Shown here one piece after another: positions 19,600 through 29,749 of a stretch of 64,000 bases of DNA. The notes under the pieces are model-generated. The model saw only the letters and a list, made by a program, of their open reading frames with translations, was not told where the DNA came from and did no database searches. The position numbers were made by a program, and so were the translations under genes. Numbering within the stretch: the stretch's first letter is position 1; each line of letters starts with the position of its first letter. Source of the DNA: Bacteroidota bacterium (GTDB taxonomy: Bacteria; Bacteroidota; Bacteroidia; Chitinophagales; Saprospiraceae); contig PZPC01000005.1 in NCBI GenBank assembly GCA_003045895.1, positions 62,001 to 126,000 on the forward strand, written 5' to 3'.

Positions 19600-21021
19600 T
19601 TAGTAGGTGATGCGAACCAGTTTGAGGCGGTTCTTCCGCTCGCTGGGCACCACCAGGGTATTGGCTCCTGTTTGTACGGCGCTGCGAAAGCGGAGGCGGA
19701 GGTCGAGGTTAACCGTACTGAACAGGCTATTGCGGTCGTATTCGCCCAGGCCGTTGATCACGTATTCACTGACGGTATTTTCAACCCGGACTTCATCGTT
19801 GAAGAGAAACCGCAGGCGACCTGGCGTTTCAAAGAGGAAATAGCTGGAGAACATGCCGCCGTCGTCCTGGCTGTACTGTTTTTTGTGCATGATGGTCTGC
19901 CAGTGGAGTAGTCCGTCGGGGTGGATAGAGAGAACAAACACTTCTTCGAAGTAATAATCGACGAGATTGCGAATCCCATCATCGTAATAGACCCGGGTAG
20001 CCGTACCAGTACGCCGTTGAATTTCCCGGCTGCGTTCTCCCACGAGCAGCACGCCACCATCCCGGCGGAGCACAATTTCATTTACCCGGGCATCGTTCAG
20101 GCCCTTGCCTTCGCGGTAATCTTTTGTCTGCAGGTTGAGTAAAAACGCTTCCTCAAAACGCGTATAGGCGACAAAGGGCACATTGGCGGCGGCATAAGGT
20201 TGGTAGCGGAGGTAGAAATAGCCCATTACCCGCTCGGGATTGTCTTCGGCGAAGAGGCCCGCAGCTACCAGTTGGTTATTGAGGTTATCGGCTTCAAAGT
20301 GCATATCGTAGATGAGCCGGCCTTCGAGTGCGATATTTTTCGCGACGGGTTCTCCGTTGCCATTGTAGGAATAAACCTGGAAGTAGGCTTGCTTGTTGCG
20401 GGAGCGAAAATTGTCTTTCTCCAGGATGAAGGAAGCCTCTCCCCGGTTATCGACCACCGCCTGGGCAAAATCCCGGCCGTAGAGGAAGTCCTCGGGGGCA
20501 ATATTGCGCTCCCAGAGCAAGGATTGAGTGGGGAGATCAAAAACAAAAGCGTGGATGATGTCCTGGTTCTCCAGGTAGTAGAGCAATAGCTTGGAACGAT
20601 CTTCGGAGCGAACCAATTCGAAGCGGGGGGTAAAAAACAGGTAACCCAGGTTGACCAACAGGGAAGAATCCACCAGGTTGGCGGCCGGATCGTAGCGATG
20701 GGCCTTGATGAGGGTATTGCCCTTTTCCCGGAAGGAATAGATGAGGGTGAAGTCTTCCTGGGTAGGTAAAAGGCCCAACACTTTGGGTAGACGGCGGTCC
20801 AGGACCAGCTCTTTGGTCCAGCTTTCGCGCATCTGCGGGTTGAAAGCCGTGATCTTGAATTCCGTTTTGGAGTCGCGAAACAGGAGGATATGGTTGCCCA
20901 AATTACCAATCACATCATAGTTCACATCAGCATTCAAGGGGATTTCTTCCGAAACGGTTAATATTTGAGCAGGAGCCAAACAGCTATAGAGGAGCGCAAA
21001 CAGGAACAGGAATTTTTTCAT
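19600..21021 (-). CDS. Secreted hypothetical protein (possible beta-propeller)
   Basis: 473-aa ORF with signal peptide MKKFLFLFALLYSCLAPAQ. Confidence 0.78.
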   Translation of the reverse strand: MKKFLFLFALLYSCLAPAQILTVSEEIPLNADVNYDVIGNLGNHILLFRDSKTEFKITAFNPQMRESWTKELVLDRRLPKVLGLLPTQEDFTLIYSFREKGNTLIKAHRYDPAANLVDSSLLVNLGYLFFTPRFELVRSEDRSKLLLYYLENQDIIHAFVFDLPTQSLLWERNIAPEDFLYGRDFAQAVVDNRGEASFILEKDNFRSRNKQAYFQVYSYNGNGEPVAKNIALEGRLIYDMHFEADNLNNQLVAAGLFAEDNPERVMGYFYLRYQPYAAANVPFVAYTRFEEAFLLNLQTKDYREGKGLNDARVNEIVLRRDGGVLLVGERSREIQRRTGTATRVYYDDGIRNLVDYYFEEVFVLSIHPDGLLHWQTIMHKKQYSQDDGGMFSSYFLFETPGRLRFLFNDEVRVENTVSEYVINGLGEYDRNSLFSTVNLDLRLRFRSAVQTGANTLVVPSERKNRLKLVRITY

Positions 21022-21215
21022 AGTTGTTATTCAAATTACGGCACGAGGTAGCCGTAGCAATACCAAGTGGACAGAAAAGCGGATATCTGTACGGAAATTA
21101 GCAAAAAAGCTACTATTTTAACGTCTAACCAGCAAATTTAGTTCTCGGGCAAAAGCCCCGGGCTCCACTAGCGGCTAATGGGAAGTATTATGTCTTTAAA
21201 TTATAAATTTCATTT

Positions 21216-21223
21216 TACCTTTG
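21216..21223 (+). promoter_or_regulatory. Bacteroidetes -7 element (TACCTTTG) for trmB
   Basis: TAnnTTTG match 28 bp before ATG 21251. Confidence 0.5.
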
Positions 21224-21250
21224 CGGCCTTTAACCAATCGGTCTGCCAGC

Positions 21251-21940
21251 ATGAAGAAGCGGAATAAGCTCCAAAAATTTGCCGACATCCAGCGTTTTCC
21301 CAACGTCTATGAGAATTTCCACCACGACCAGCCCCAGCTGCTCGGGGAAGGCGGGGAACCCGTTAGCTTGCGCGGGGAATGGAGCGGGGAACATTTTCGG
21401 AACAACCAGCCCATTACCCTGGAACTGGCCTGCGGGCGGGGCGAGTACACCCTGGCGCTGGCTACGCGCTTTCCCGAGCGCAACTTCATTGGGGTCGACG
21501 TAAAGGGCGCGCGCATCTGGAAAGGTGCCCGCCTGGCCCTGGAGCAGCACCTGACCAACGCCGCCTTCCTGCGCACGCGGATCGAACAGCTGGCGCATTT
21601 CTTCACCCCGGGAGAAGTGGACGAAATCTGGATCACCTTCCCCGATCCTTTCCTCAAAAGCGGCAAAGACAACCGCCGCCTGACGAGCCCGCGTTTTCTC
21701 GATGAGTTTCGCAAGATCATGAATCCCGGCGGCGTGATTCACCTCAAGACCGACTCCCCCGAGCTCTACGCCTACACCCTGCGGGTGATGAGAACCTACG
21801 AACACGCCCAGTTGGAATTCCACCAGGACGACATCTACAGCCAGCCCCTGGCCATGCCCGAGCTGGCTTTCCACACCTACTACGAGCAGATGCACCTGCT
21901 CGAGGGCAAGACCATCAAGTACGTCCGAATCCGGATTTAG
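21251..21940 (+). CDS. trmB: tRNA (guanine-N7-)-methyltransferase
   Basis: 'LELACGRGEYTLALATRFPERNFIGVDVKGARIWKGA', 'IWITFPDPFLKSGKDNRRLTSPRFL', 'HLKTDSPELYAYTL'. Confidence 0.93.
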   Translation: MKKRNKLQKFADIQRFPNVYENFHHDQPQLLGEGGEPVSLRGEWSGEHFRNNQPITLELACGRGEYTLALATRFPERNFIGVDVKGARIWKGARLALEQHLTNAAFLRTRIEQLAHFFTPGEVDEIWITFPDPFLKSGKDNRRLTSPRFLDEFRKIMNPGGVIHLKTDSPELYAYTLRVMRTYEHAQLEFHQDDIYSQPLAMPELAFHTYYEQMHLLEGKTIKYVRIRI

Positions 21941-22021
21941 CAGGCCCCCGGACGAGGGATAGGAGCGGTAGCCCGACGCAGGAGGGCTAAGAGCGTATAG
22001 CCCGGTGGCCCCGCCAGAGCG

Positions 22022-22085
22022 GGGACACGGCCCCTATCGGGACACGGCCCCTATCGGGACATCGTCCCTATCGGGACATCGTCCC
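22022..22085. repeat. 17-bp tandem repeat, about 3.8 units, units self-complementary
   Basis: gggacacggcccctatc x2, gggacatcgtccctatc, gggacatcgtccc. Confidence 0.95.
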
Positions 22086-22092
22086 AAAAGAA

Positions 22093-22126
22093 ATCCCGAA
22101 CTTTGGACGGTACCAAAATTCGGGAT
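22093..22126. terminator. Bidirectional-type hairpin between convergent genes
   Basis: atcccgaactttgg-acggta-ccaaaattcgggat (13/14 bp). Confidence 0.65.
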
Positions 22127-22160
22127 GACTGTTATTTTGTGCTGGCTCTTCAGCAAATTT

Positions 22161-22832
22161 TTAAAGCTTATTCATCAGTTTGGTCACCAGTTGCTGGGCG
22201 TCGCGGTCGACCAGGCGCACCAGGTAAGTGCCCCGGGGCAGGTCGGAGATGTCGTACCACTGGCCATCGCCGTAGGTAAACGACCGCACCTGGCGGCCGG
22301 TGAGGCTGTACACCTGTACCGAAGCGATCTGCTTGTTCCCTTTCACGGAGAACAGGCCATTGGAAGGGTTGGGGTATACTTTAATCGTTTGGGGTGCCAC
22401 CTGGCGGGTACTGCTGGGCGTCGTATTGAAGTAGTACAAGTTAGACACCGACAGGGTGGTATCGGCCATATCCTGTACCGTCATTTCTACAACCGCCATT
22501 CCCTCCACGCCATTGGGATAAGCGTGCACATCCATCCGGCCAGCTTCACCGGGAGCCAGGACAAAATCCTCCGTACCTACCGGTGGTCCGTAGCAAAGGG
22601 TCTTATCACAGATCGCGATGTTCCACTGGGATGTTTTCTCGATGATATTGCGGGTCCAGCGAATCTGGCGTTGGGTAGCTGCGGTATTGGTGACCTCCGA
22701 GGCGGCAACGCCTTCAAAAGCATTTCCCGCCAATTGGCTGACAATGACGGGGCTGACGTTGAATTCCAATTGCTGGGCAAAAAGACCATTGCCCAGCAAC
22801 AAGACCAAAAATGGGAGTATATGTTGCTTCAT
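22161..22832 (-). CDS. Small T9SS type A sorting domain protein
   Basis: Signal peptide; C-terminus 'KVYPNPSNGLFSVKGNKQIASVQVYSLTGRQVRSF...LPRGTYLVRLVDRDAQQLVTKLMNKL'. Confidence 0.85.
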   Translation of the reverse strand: MKQHILPFLVLLLGNGLFAQQLEFNVSPVIVSQLAGNAFEGVAASEVTNTAATQRQIRWTRNIIEKTSQWNIAICDKTLCYGPPVGTEDFVLAPGEAGRMDVHAYPNGVEGMAVVEMTVQDMADTTLSVSNLYYFNTTPSSTRQVAPQTIKVYPNPSNGLFSVKGNKQIASVQVYSLTGRQVRSFTYGDGQWYDISDLPRGTYLVRLVDRDAQQLVTKLMNKL

Positions 22833-22901
22833 GAATCGTTTTTTAAAAAAAAATTAATAATTGCAAAAATAGGTTAATTCCAACGATCTGCAAAAACAAA
22901 G

Positions 22902-22933
22902 ACCCGTCCCGTCGGTTGGCAGACGGGACGGGT
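22902..22933 (-). terminator. Terminator of the downstream Omp28-like gene
   Basis: acccgtcccgtc / gacgggacgggt perfect 12-bp stem, followed on the minus strand by ctttgttttt. Confidence 0.75.
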
Positions 22934-22990
22934 TGGCTTACCAGCTTTTATCTCCGGTTTTAAAACCTGGATAAAGCGCCGTAATTAATT

Positions 22991-24754
22991 TTAGAAACGG
23001 TTAGCTACGATTACTTTTTGGGTACCGGAAACCTGGCCCGCCACGACGTTGATCAGATAGAAACCAGCACTTAAACCCGCCATATCGATGCGCACGTCGT
23101 GCGTGCCGGCGGCGAGTTTACCCAGCTGTTGGCTGCGTACCATTTGTCCGAGGTTGTTGATTACGGCCACCGAAGTAACTTCGCTGCTCGCCAGGGTAAA
23201 GCTCAGTTGGGCACGATCGACAATCGGGTTGGGAGCCACCGAAAATTTGGCGGTAAATTCCTGATCAGCTACATTTACCACTGGCGCGCTGGCTTCCAGG
23301 GGGCTGTCTTCGCGGGCCGAAAATTCGCCCGATCCGGAAAACATGACATTGTCTTCATTGTCTCGGACGGTATAACGACCTGCTCCGAATCCACAGCAAA
23401 TTCCGTCACCATAGTAATCGGTAATGGTAAACGTATAGCACCCCGCAGTGGGCAATGGGATTTCGGCTACAATCGTTTGGTTATTGCCGTAGGATCCGGC
23501 GTTAGCTGGGGGCGCCCCTGTTCCTCTGCCGATATTGTTCATACCGACTCCGGTATTGCCACCAGAAGCGACCACGTTGCCCTGGTCGTCGGTGACCTGC
23601 CAGTACGTTTCGTTGGCGTAGTTGTCCGTTACCAGGGTCAATTCTGCTGTGTTGGTAGACAAAGGAGCAGCTTCCAGGGCCACTTCCAGGGCACTGTCAT
23701 CAACGTTTTCATCTTCCATCCCGTTGGGGTTGGTGATCCGAACCTGAAGGATACTACCCTCGGGTGGGGAAACAAAAGAGATCGGGTCCAGGGTCACCTG
23801 GGTAGCAGCTAGGGTAGACAAGCTACCCGTCCAGTTGACGGTTTGTTCCTCGCCGCCATTCACACTGTAGATGATATCGGCGGAAACCAGGTCTTCATTA
23901 CCCCCATTCTGTAGTTTGAAAGTGGGTGCAATAGTCTGCTCACCAGCACAAAAAGACGTGGGTAAACCAGCTGTCGTCACCGCGATACCATTGTGGGTGT
24001 AATCGGTCGTAATCGCTATGTCCGTTACCTTGGTTGCCTGGTGGACGAACTTGTTGGTGTCATTCTGAACCCAGGCAATCACTTCCAGTGCATCAAAATT
24101 ATAGATATTGGTCGTGCCTAGCGCTAGGGTTTCGTTAATTTCAAACACATCGCCAATCGCCCAACTGTTGGCCAGGTCGATACCGCCTGCGCCACCAATA
24201 AAGCGCTTGAATACGTGGTGGTATTCCGTTTCGCCGTTGGTGCCACCAGGAGCATCTTCAATGGTGATCAAATCTTCTACCAACGCGATCCGCAGCTTGA
24301 AATTGCCGGTGGCAGCCAGCACTGCTTCCACGTTACCCCCTACCTGCAGGACACCGTTGACCACCTCGGCGGTGAGGGTCATGCTAAAATCTGCAGCATT
24401 GGCGGTCACGTTATTGATCTGATTCTGCGTAAAAGATTGGCCAGATGGGGATCCCTGCACCACAATGGTTGGTGCACCCGTAATGCCATAGTAGGATACC
24501 CGGCTGGCCACTTCCGTGGGATTATCCAGGTTCATTACGTCGTAGCCCGGCCAGGATACCTGGTACGCCATGAAAATAGTCGTGCTTGGATTGGCATTCA
24601 CCAGATTCTGGAAAGCAGGATTCTGGGAAAAACACGGTGGGCAGGAAGCCTGGGTAGCCTCCTCTACCAGTACCATTCTGGGTGTCTGGGCAGCGAGTTG
24701 GCTGATCGCCATTACGACCAGAAGTACAAGTAAATTTGTAGACAGTTTTTTCAT
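22991..24754 (-). CDS. Omp28-related protein with T9SS C-terminal sorting domain
   Basis: N-terminal 'RMVLVEEATQASCPPCFSQNPAFQNLV' thioredoxin-like CPPC; C-terminal 'FSVAPNPIVDRAQLSF...GFYLINVVAGQVSGTQKVIVANRF'. Confidence 0.87.
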   Translation of the reverse strand: MKKLSTNLLVLLVVMAISQLAAQTPRMVLVEEATQASCPPCFSQNPAFQNLVNANPSTTIFMAYQVSWPGYDVMNLDNPTEVASRVSYYGITGAPTIVVQGSPSGQSFTQNQINNVTANAADFSMTLTAEVVNGVLQVGGNVEAVLAATGNFKLRIALVEDLITIEDAPGGTNGETEYHHVFKRFIGGAGGIDLANSWAIGDVFEINETLALGTTNIYNFDALEVIAWVQNDTNKFVHQATKVTDIAITTDYTHNGIAVTTAGLPTSFCAGEQTIAPTFKLQNGGNEDLVSADIIYSVNGGEEQTVNWTGSLSTLAATQVTLDPISFVSPPEGSILQVRITNPNGMEDENVDDSALEVALEAAPLSTNTAELTLVTDNYANETYWQVTDDQGNVVASGGNTGVGMNNIGRGTGAPPANAGSYGNNQTIVAEIPLPTAGCYTFTITDYYGDGICCGFGAGRYTVRDNEDNVMFSGSGEFSAREDSPLEASAPVVNVADQEFTAKFSVAPNPIVDRAQLSFTLASSEVTSVAVINNLGQMVRSQQLGKLAAGTHDVRIDMAGLSAGFYLINVVAGQVSGTQKVIVANRF

Positions 24755-24838
24755 AAAAATCAGTTCATTTAAAGTTAAGAAAACGATATCTATCCAAACC
24801 TGAGAAAATCTTGTATAGATATTTACTCAATATTTCGC

Positions 24839-24846
24839 CAAAGATA
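24839..24846 (-). promoter_or_regulatory. Bacteroidetes -7 element (TATCTTTG on minus strand)
   Basis: CAAAGATA on plus strand, upstream of the gene starting at 24754. Confidence 0.4.
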
Positions 24847-25037
24847 TGATTCTTAAAATTTTAAATTAAACCTATTCTGCAATGACGCTGACAATTGACC
24901 ATCCCCGCCTGATATCCAAACAACCTATGGCAATCTTCTTTTCCAAACCAGCCTTTTTCTTCCATACTACCGCGGTGTGACCCAGGGCCAGTCACGCTGA
25001 TTGACCGCGCATAGCCCCCGCTATGGCCCCAAAAGCA

Positions 25038-25075
25038 ACAAACCCGCTCCCTTGGTCATCAAGGAAACGGGTTTG
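25038..25075 (-). terminator. Terminator hairpin of the second Omp28-like gene
   Basis: aaacccgctcccttggtcatcaaggaaacgggttt, just past stop at 25118 on the minus strand. Confidence 0.7.
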
Positions 25076-25117
25076 TTTGTGCGCTTCAGGCGCAATTAAA
25101 AAGCCTTGCTCAGGCTA

Positions 25118-27133
25118 CTAGTGCTGTACGATGAAGCGGCGGTTCAGTTCGCGGTCGGCGTTGAACAGGCGCAGGAAGTAGATCCCGCTGCTCAGTTGGC
25201 TGGCGTCGATGTCGAGCTGGTTCAAACCGGCCGGATAATCGCTGGCACCCAGGCTTTGAACCCGTTGGCCCATGGCGTTGAACACTTCTACCTGGAGGGG
25301 GCTGGCCACCTGCAGATTGAAGCTAACTTTCATGGTTTCCTTAGCCGGATTGGGGAACAGGGTGATTTCGCTTACTTCGGTCAGTTCTTCGGTAGCTACC
25401 ACTTCGCTGACGTTGATGTTGTCGAGGAAAAGGTTGTTGCCCCAGCCCGAGATGGCGTTGAAGCGGATATTCACTTCTTCGCCGGCGTAGGCACTCAGGT
25501 CGATGGTCTCGGTGACCCAGTCGGGCGCATTCGGCGAATAGAAGGGATCAATAGCCGCAGCCGTATTGAGGGCAGTGCCCTGGGCATCCCACAGCAAGGT
25601 AAAGGTAGCGGCACAATCGGTAGAGATCAGCACCTGCAGGCGGTCCGAAGACACGCCGTCACCGATGTAGCTCACACTGGCCCGATCAAAAGTCAAAGCC
25701 GGGCTGGTGGTACCGGCCAGGTCAACTTTCTGGTAGGTCAGCGAAGCATTGTCGGGGGTAGCACCGGCGGGATTCCACTGGTAGAAGTTGATCAAAATAG
25801 AACGGTCAGACAGGCCATAACCACCGATTGGGTCGCCGGCAGTAGCCGTCAATTCATTGCGGGCATAAACGATGAAAGAATTACCGCCGAAGTCGCCCAG
25901 GGGAATGCTCGGCGTCACTACGCCGGTGGCAGGATATTCCAACACGTAGGTTTCGTTGGTCTCCATCAGCTCTGTGCCAATGGGGGTTTCAGACAGCGCG
26001 CTGTAGGTGACTACGGGGGTAGTGTTGTTCAGGCTGTTGATATCCACACCCACGCCGTTGTTCACTTCCGTGATCACAAAAGCGAGGTCATTATTAGCTG
26101 CTGTCAGCACCAACTCAGAAAAGATAATCTGTACGGATGCATCGGGAACCAGCGTACCGATGTACTCGTAGGTTTCGACGGTAGTGCCGTTGATCTGAGC
26201 GGCAATTTGTGCCTGGGTAATGTCTACAGCGCCATTGTTGACGAATTCTACTACAGGAACAATCGTAGCACCGCACAGCCCCACGGGAGCAGCGGTCAGG
26301 TTGCCAACAAAGCCAGCATCAATTGCGTTGGGAATTTCCTGAACGTCGGTTACCGCAGCCTGCCAAACTTCGGTCGTGGTATGATCTTGTACAAAGGCAG
26401 CTACTCTCAGTTGGTTCAAACCATAAATGTAGCTGGGTACGGCACCGGTAATCGAGAATTCCCAGGTAGCTCCGGCAGCGATGGTAGGTACTGCAGAGCC
26501 ATTTTCGTTGGGATACATCTTGCGCATGACGTCGTAAAACTCAAATTCGTCGGTAGAACCCGGAGGAGAAGAAAAAATCACTTCGGCCTCCAATAAGGCG
26601 ATGTGCAGGCGTCCGTCAGCCATCACGAAATCAGTGGTGTCCACGTTGGTCACCGTTACGTTGATGGTCACTTCGGTCACGTCGGCATTGAGGGTGTGGG
26701 TGACGGTCATTTCAATGGGCGTGGTCTGCGCAGCGGCAAAATCCAGTACCGCCTGGTTGTAGCCGTAGGGGCCACCTTCGTAACCACCACCAGCGATATC
26801 CCATCCGCCAGCACCTCCGGCGTAGCTATCGCCAGGAGCCAGACCGTCCATCCAGGCCGTAGGTACACCATTCAGGCCGTAGTAATCACCCCGGTTGTTA
26901 ATCTCCGTCGGGTTTTGTTCCTGAAAAGGATCGTAGCCCGGAAAGTACCACTGGTACTTGATGGAGACCACCTGGTCGGTATTGGCATTCAACAGTACGT
27001 TAAAGGCTGGATTTTGAGCGGCACAGGGTACGCAGGAGGCGTTGGTCCATTCTTCCATGAGAACGGTACGTTGGGCCTGGCCCAACAGCAAGAGAGGTGC
27101 ACAAGCCAGTGCAATAAGTAGAAGTTTACGCAT
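25118..27133 (-). CDS. Omp28-related protein with T9SS C-terminal sorting domain (paralogue of 22991-24754)
   Basis: Start at MRKLLLIALACAPLLLLGQAQ; 'RTVLMEEWTNASCVPCAAQNPAFNVLLN'; C-terminus 'LFPNPAKETMKVSF...SGIYFLRLFNADRELNRRFIVQH'. Confidence 0.87.
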   Translation of the reverse strand: MRKLLLIALACAPLLLLGQAQRTVLMEEWTNASCVPCAAQNPAFNVLLNANTDQVVSIKYQWYFPGYDPFQEQNPTEINNRGDYYGLNGVPTAWMDGLAPGDSYAGGAGGWDIAGGGYEGGPYGYNQAVLDFAAAQTTPIEMTVTHTLNADVTEVTINVTVTNVDTTDFVMADGRLHIALLEAEVIFSSPPGSTDEFEFYDVMRKMYPNENGSAVPTIAAGATWEFSITGAVPSYIYGLNQLRVAAFVQDHTTTEVWQAAVTDVQEIPNAIDAGFVGNLTAAPVGLCGATIVPVVEFVNNGAVDITQAQIAAQINGTTVETYEYIGTLVPDASVQIIFSELVLTAANNDLAFVITEVNNGVGVDINSLNNTTPVVTYSALSETPIGTELMETNETYVLEYPATGVVTPSIPLGDFGGNSFIVYARNELTATAGDPIGGYGLSDRSILINFYQWNPAGATPDNASLTYQKVDLAGTTSPALTFDRASVSYIGDGVSSDRLQVLISTDCAATFTLLWDAQGTALNTAAAIDPFYSPNAPDWVTETIDLSAYAGEEVNIRFNAISGWGNNLFLDNINVSEVVATEELTEVSEITLFPNPAKETMKVSFNLQVASPLQVEVFNAMGQRVQSLGASDYPAGLNQLDIDASQLSSGIYFLRLFNADRELNRRFIVQH

Positions 27134-27188
27134 TTTCGAAATTTGATGATTAATGGAATAGGAAAGAAATGTTTGCAGTAGGTTAAAA

Positions 27189-27196
27189 CAAAGGTA
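27189..27196 (-). promoter_or_regulatory. Bacteroidetes -7 element (TACCTTTG on minus strand)
   Basis: CAAAGGTA on plus strand, about 56 bp upstream of the start at 27133. Confidence 0.45.
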
Positions 27197-27327
27197 ATAT
27201 TCTGCCGTAAATACCGGATTTACATTCGAAAAAAAACAAGGATTAGCCGTGCAACTGACTAAAAAAGAAATGGTTTGAGTGAACATTCAAAAGGAGACGC
27301 AAAAAAGCGAAGGCTGCGTTTGGCATG

Positions 27328-27807
27328 CTAACCGCGTTTGCTACGCGTCTTTTCCAGACTGAAAGTGACCTTACCGATGCCGGGCAGCGGGTTGCTGCGG
27401 GAAAACTGCTCGATAACCACCTGGTAGGTACCGGTTTGGTTGAAGAAAGCCCCTTCCTGAATGGGAATATCCAGGGTACACTGCTCGGCCGAGCAATCGC
27501 CCAGCCAGACCCCGCCTTTTCCGGCCAGTTCCAGGGAAAGCTGCTCGGTGAGGCGCTGCCCATCGGGAAAACGGGTGTGGATGCGCACGTAGAAGTTGGC
27601 GTAGGGGAAATCCGTCTGGTGCGCCAGCCGGAGGTGGAGGTTGTAGATGGTGGTGGTGTCGGTGATGTTAAAGGTAGCAACCAGGCTGTCCGGATAGGTC
27701 CAGCCCGTATCGGGCAGGGCCAGTTCCTGTTCGTACACGTAATTGGGGCCGCAGGACCACAGCGTCAGGGCGAGCAGGCAGGCAGACAACAAGGCAGTTA
27801 ATTTCAT
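27328..27807 (-). CDS. gldH: Gliding motility lipoprotein GldH
   Basis: Lipobox 'LTLWSC'; 'WTYPDSLVATFNITDTTTIYNLHLRLAHQTDFPYANFYVRIHTRFPDGQ' resembles the GldH family. Confidence 0.85.
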   Translation of the reverse strand: MKLTALLSACLLALTLWSCGPNYVYEQELALPDTGWTYPDSLVATFNITDTTTIYNLHLRLAHQTDFPYANFYVRIHTRFPDGQRLTEQLSLELAGKGGVWLGDCSAEQCTLDIPIQEGAFFNQTGTYQVVIEQFSRSNPLPGIGKVTFSLEKTRSKRG

Positions 27808-27821
27808 GGGTGGTAATTTTT

Positions 27822-28982
27822 TTAGTCCTTGAAATAATCCCGCATCCGGTCGAAGAACCCGCGGTCGCCCTTACCAGGATGGGGCTGGAAGTTGTTGCTT
27901 TCGCGCAATTTTTCCATGAGTTTCTTCTCTTCGTCGTTCATGTTTTTGGGTGTCCAGACGTTGACGTGGATGAGTTGGTCACCCTGTCCGTATTCCTGCA
28001 CGTGGGAAAGACCTTTGCCTTTGAGGCGGAAAATCTTGCCCGACTGGGTACCGGGTGGAATTTTGATCTTCACGCGGCCTTCAATGGTGGGCACTTCCAC
28101 GGAAGTACCCAGCGCTACATCGGCAATATTGAGGTAGAGGTCGTAGATGAGGTTCATCCCGTCGCGCTGTAGCTCTTCGTGGGGTTTCTCTTCGATTTTA
28201 ATGAGCAGGTCGCCGGCGGGGCCACCATTTCTGCCGGCATTGCCCTTGCCGCGCATGCTCAGTTCCATGCCGCCCGCGACGCCGGCGGGAATAGGAATTT
28301 CGATGAGTTCCTCGGCGTACATGCGGCCATCGCCTTTGCACTTGGTACAGCGATCCTTGACCATCTGGCCGCTCCCGTTGCAGGTAGGGCAGGTCGTTGT
28401 GGTTTGCATCTGCCCCAGGATGGTGGTGCGCACCTGGCGAACCATACCGGCTCCGCGGCAAGTGGTACAAGTGGTTACGGAGGAACTGTCTTTGGCGCCG
28501 GAGCCGTTGCACTGGTCGCAGGTGACCTGCTTCTTTACTTTGATCTTTTTCGTGACGCCCTTGGCTATTTCTTCCAGATCGAGGGTCACCTTGATGCGGA
28601 GGTTGCTGCCGCGCTCGCCGCGGGTCTGGGAACCACGGCCGCCGCCGAAGAAAGAACCGAACGGACCGCCGGTTTCACCAAAAATATCGCCAAACTGGGA
28701 AAAGATATCGTCCATGGTCATGCCAGCACCACCAAAGCCGCCGCCACCGGTATTCTGGCCGACGCCCGCGTGTCCGAAGCGGTCGTAGCGCGCTTTCTTG
28801 TCCTCATCGCTGAGGATTTCGTAGGCTTCGGCAGCTTCCTTGAATTTCTCTTCGGCTTCCTTGTTATCCGGGTTCTTATCGGGATGGTACTTGATTGCCA
28901 GCTGGCGGTAGGCTTTTTTGATCTCCTCCTTGCTGGCCGAACGGCTGACCCCTAATATTTCGTAAAAATCTCTTTTTGCCAT
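27822..28982 (-). CDS. dnaJ: Molecular chaperone DnaJ
   Basis: J-domain '[57 protein letters not shown]', Gly-rich region, four CxxCxGxG-type zinc motifs. Confidence 0.97.
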   Translation of the reverse strand: MAKRDFYEILGVSRSASKEEIKKAYRQLAIKYHPDKNPDNKEAEEKFKEAAEAYEILSDEDKKARYDRFGHAGVGQNTGGGGFGGAGMTMDDIFSQFGDIFGETGGPFGSFFGGGRGSQTRGERGSNLRIKVTLDLEEIAKGVTKKIKVKKQVTCDQCNGSGAKDSSSVTTCTTCRGAGMVRQVRTTILGQMQTTTTCPTCNGSGQMVKDRCTKCKGDGRMYAEELIEIPIPAGVAGGMELSMRGKGNAGRNGGPAGDLLIKIEEKPHEELQRDGMNLIYDLYLNIADVALGTSVEVPTIEGRVKIKIPPGTQSGKIFRLKGKGLSHVQEYGQGDQLIHVNVWTPKNMNDEEKKLMEKLRESNNFQPHPGKGDRGFFDRMRDYFKD

Positions 28983-29113
28983 GTCTTTGTTGATGCTAAA
29001 AGCGGTAAAAGCAAAAACCCACGAGCCTTTTATCGCTTCGATTGCCGGGCTGGCATCTTAGCAAATAAATGACTGTTGGGTACGTTGCCAGCTGCCCGAC
29101 TTTTGGTCGATAT

Positions 29114-29683
29114 TTATTTTCCAGTTACCACTTTAGCGTGGCGAATAATCTTACCCTTGAGGCTATACCCCCGTTCAACGGTATCCACAATTTTACCCTT
29201 GAGTTCTTCGGTTGGTGCAGGGATTTCGGTGATGGCCGAATGCAGTTCGGGGTCAAAATCCTGGCCGGTGCTGTCCATGGGTTCCAGGCCTTTGCTTTTC
29301 AGCACATTGAAAAGCTTTTGGTACACCAAATGTATCCCTTCCTGGAAAGCCGGGGTTTTCTTCTGCTCGTCGGTCAGGTTCTGAGCCCTGTCAAAATCGT
29401 CTAAAACGGGCAAAAGGGCTGTCACCGTGTCCTGGGCGGCGGTATTGATGAGGTCCATTCGTTCGCGAACATTGCGCTTCTTGAAATTGTCAAATTCCGC
29501 CAGCAGACGCAGGTATTTGTCCCGCAATTCCTGGTTTTCCTGTTGCAGGCGAGCCAGGGCGTCATTTTCTTCAACTATCTCTGAACCAGCATCTTGCGAA
29601 TCCTCCTGAAGGACTTCGTCCGTCAACAAGGTTTCGTCTTGTGACTGCTCTTCCAAATTCGTGGGATGGTTATCGTTACTCAT
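29114..29683 (-). CDS. grpE: Nucleotide exchange factor GrpE
   Basis: 'LRDKYLRLLAEFDNFKKRNVRERMDLINTAAQDTVTALLPVLDDFDRA...MDSTGQDFDPELHSAITEIPAP...GYSLKGKIIRHAKVVTGK'. Confidence 0.95.
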   Translation of the reverse strand: MSNDNHPTNLEEQSQDETLLTDEVLQEDSQDAGSEIVEENDALARLQQENQELRDKYLRLLAEFDNFKKRNVRERMDLINTAAQDTVTALLPVLDDFDRAQNLTDEQKKTPAFQEGIHLVYQKLFNVLKSKGLEPMDSTGQDFDPELHSAITEIPAPTEELKGKIVDTVERGYSLKGKIIRHAKVVTGK

Positions 29684-29749
29684 TGAGTTGACCATTTTTT
29701 TTATTCTCTTTGTATAGGTAGCAATTACTTTGCCAAGGTTTGTCATACG

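Noticed and set aside
25106-26596. 496-aa + strand ORF
   Set aside because: Antisense to the Omp28-like T9SS gene; no recognisable domain.
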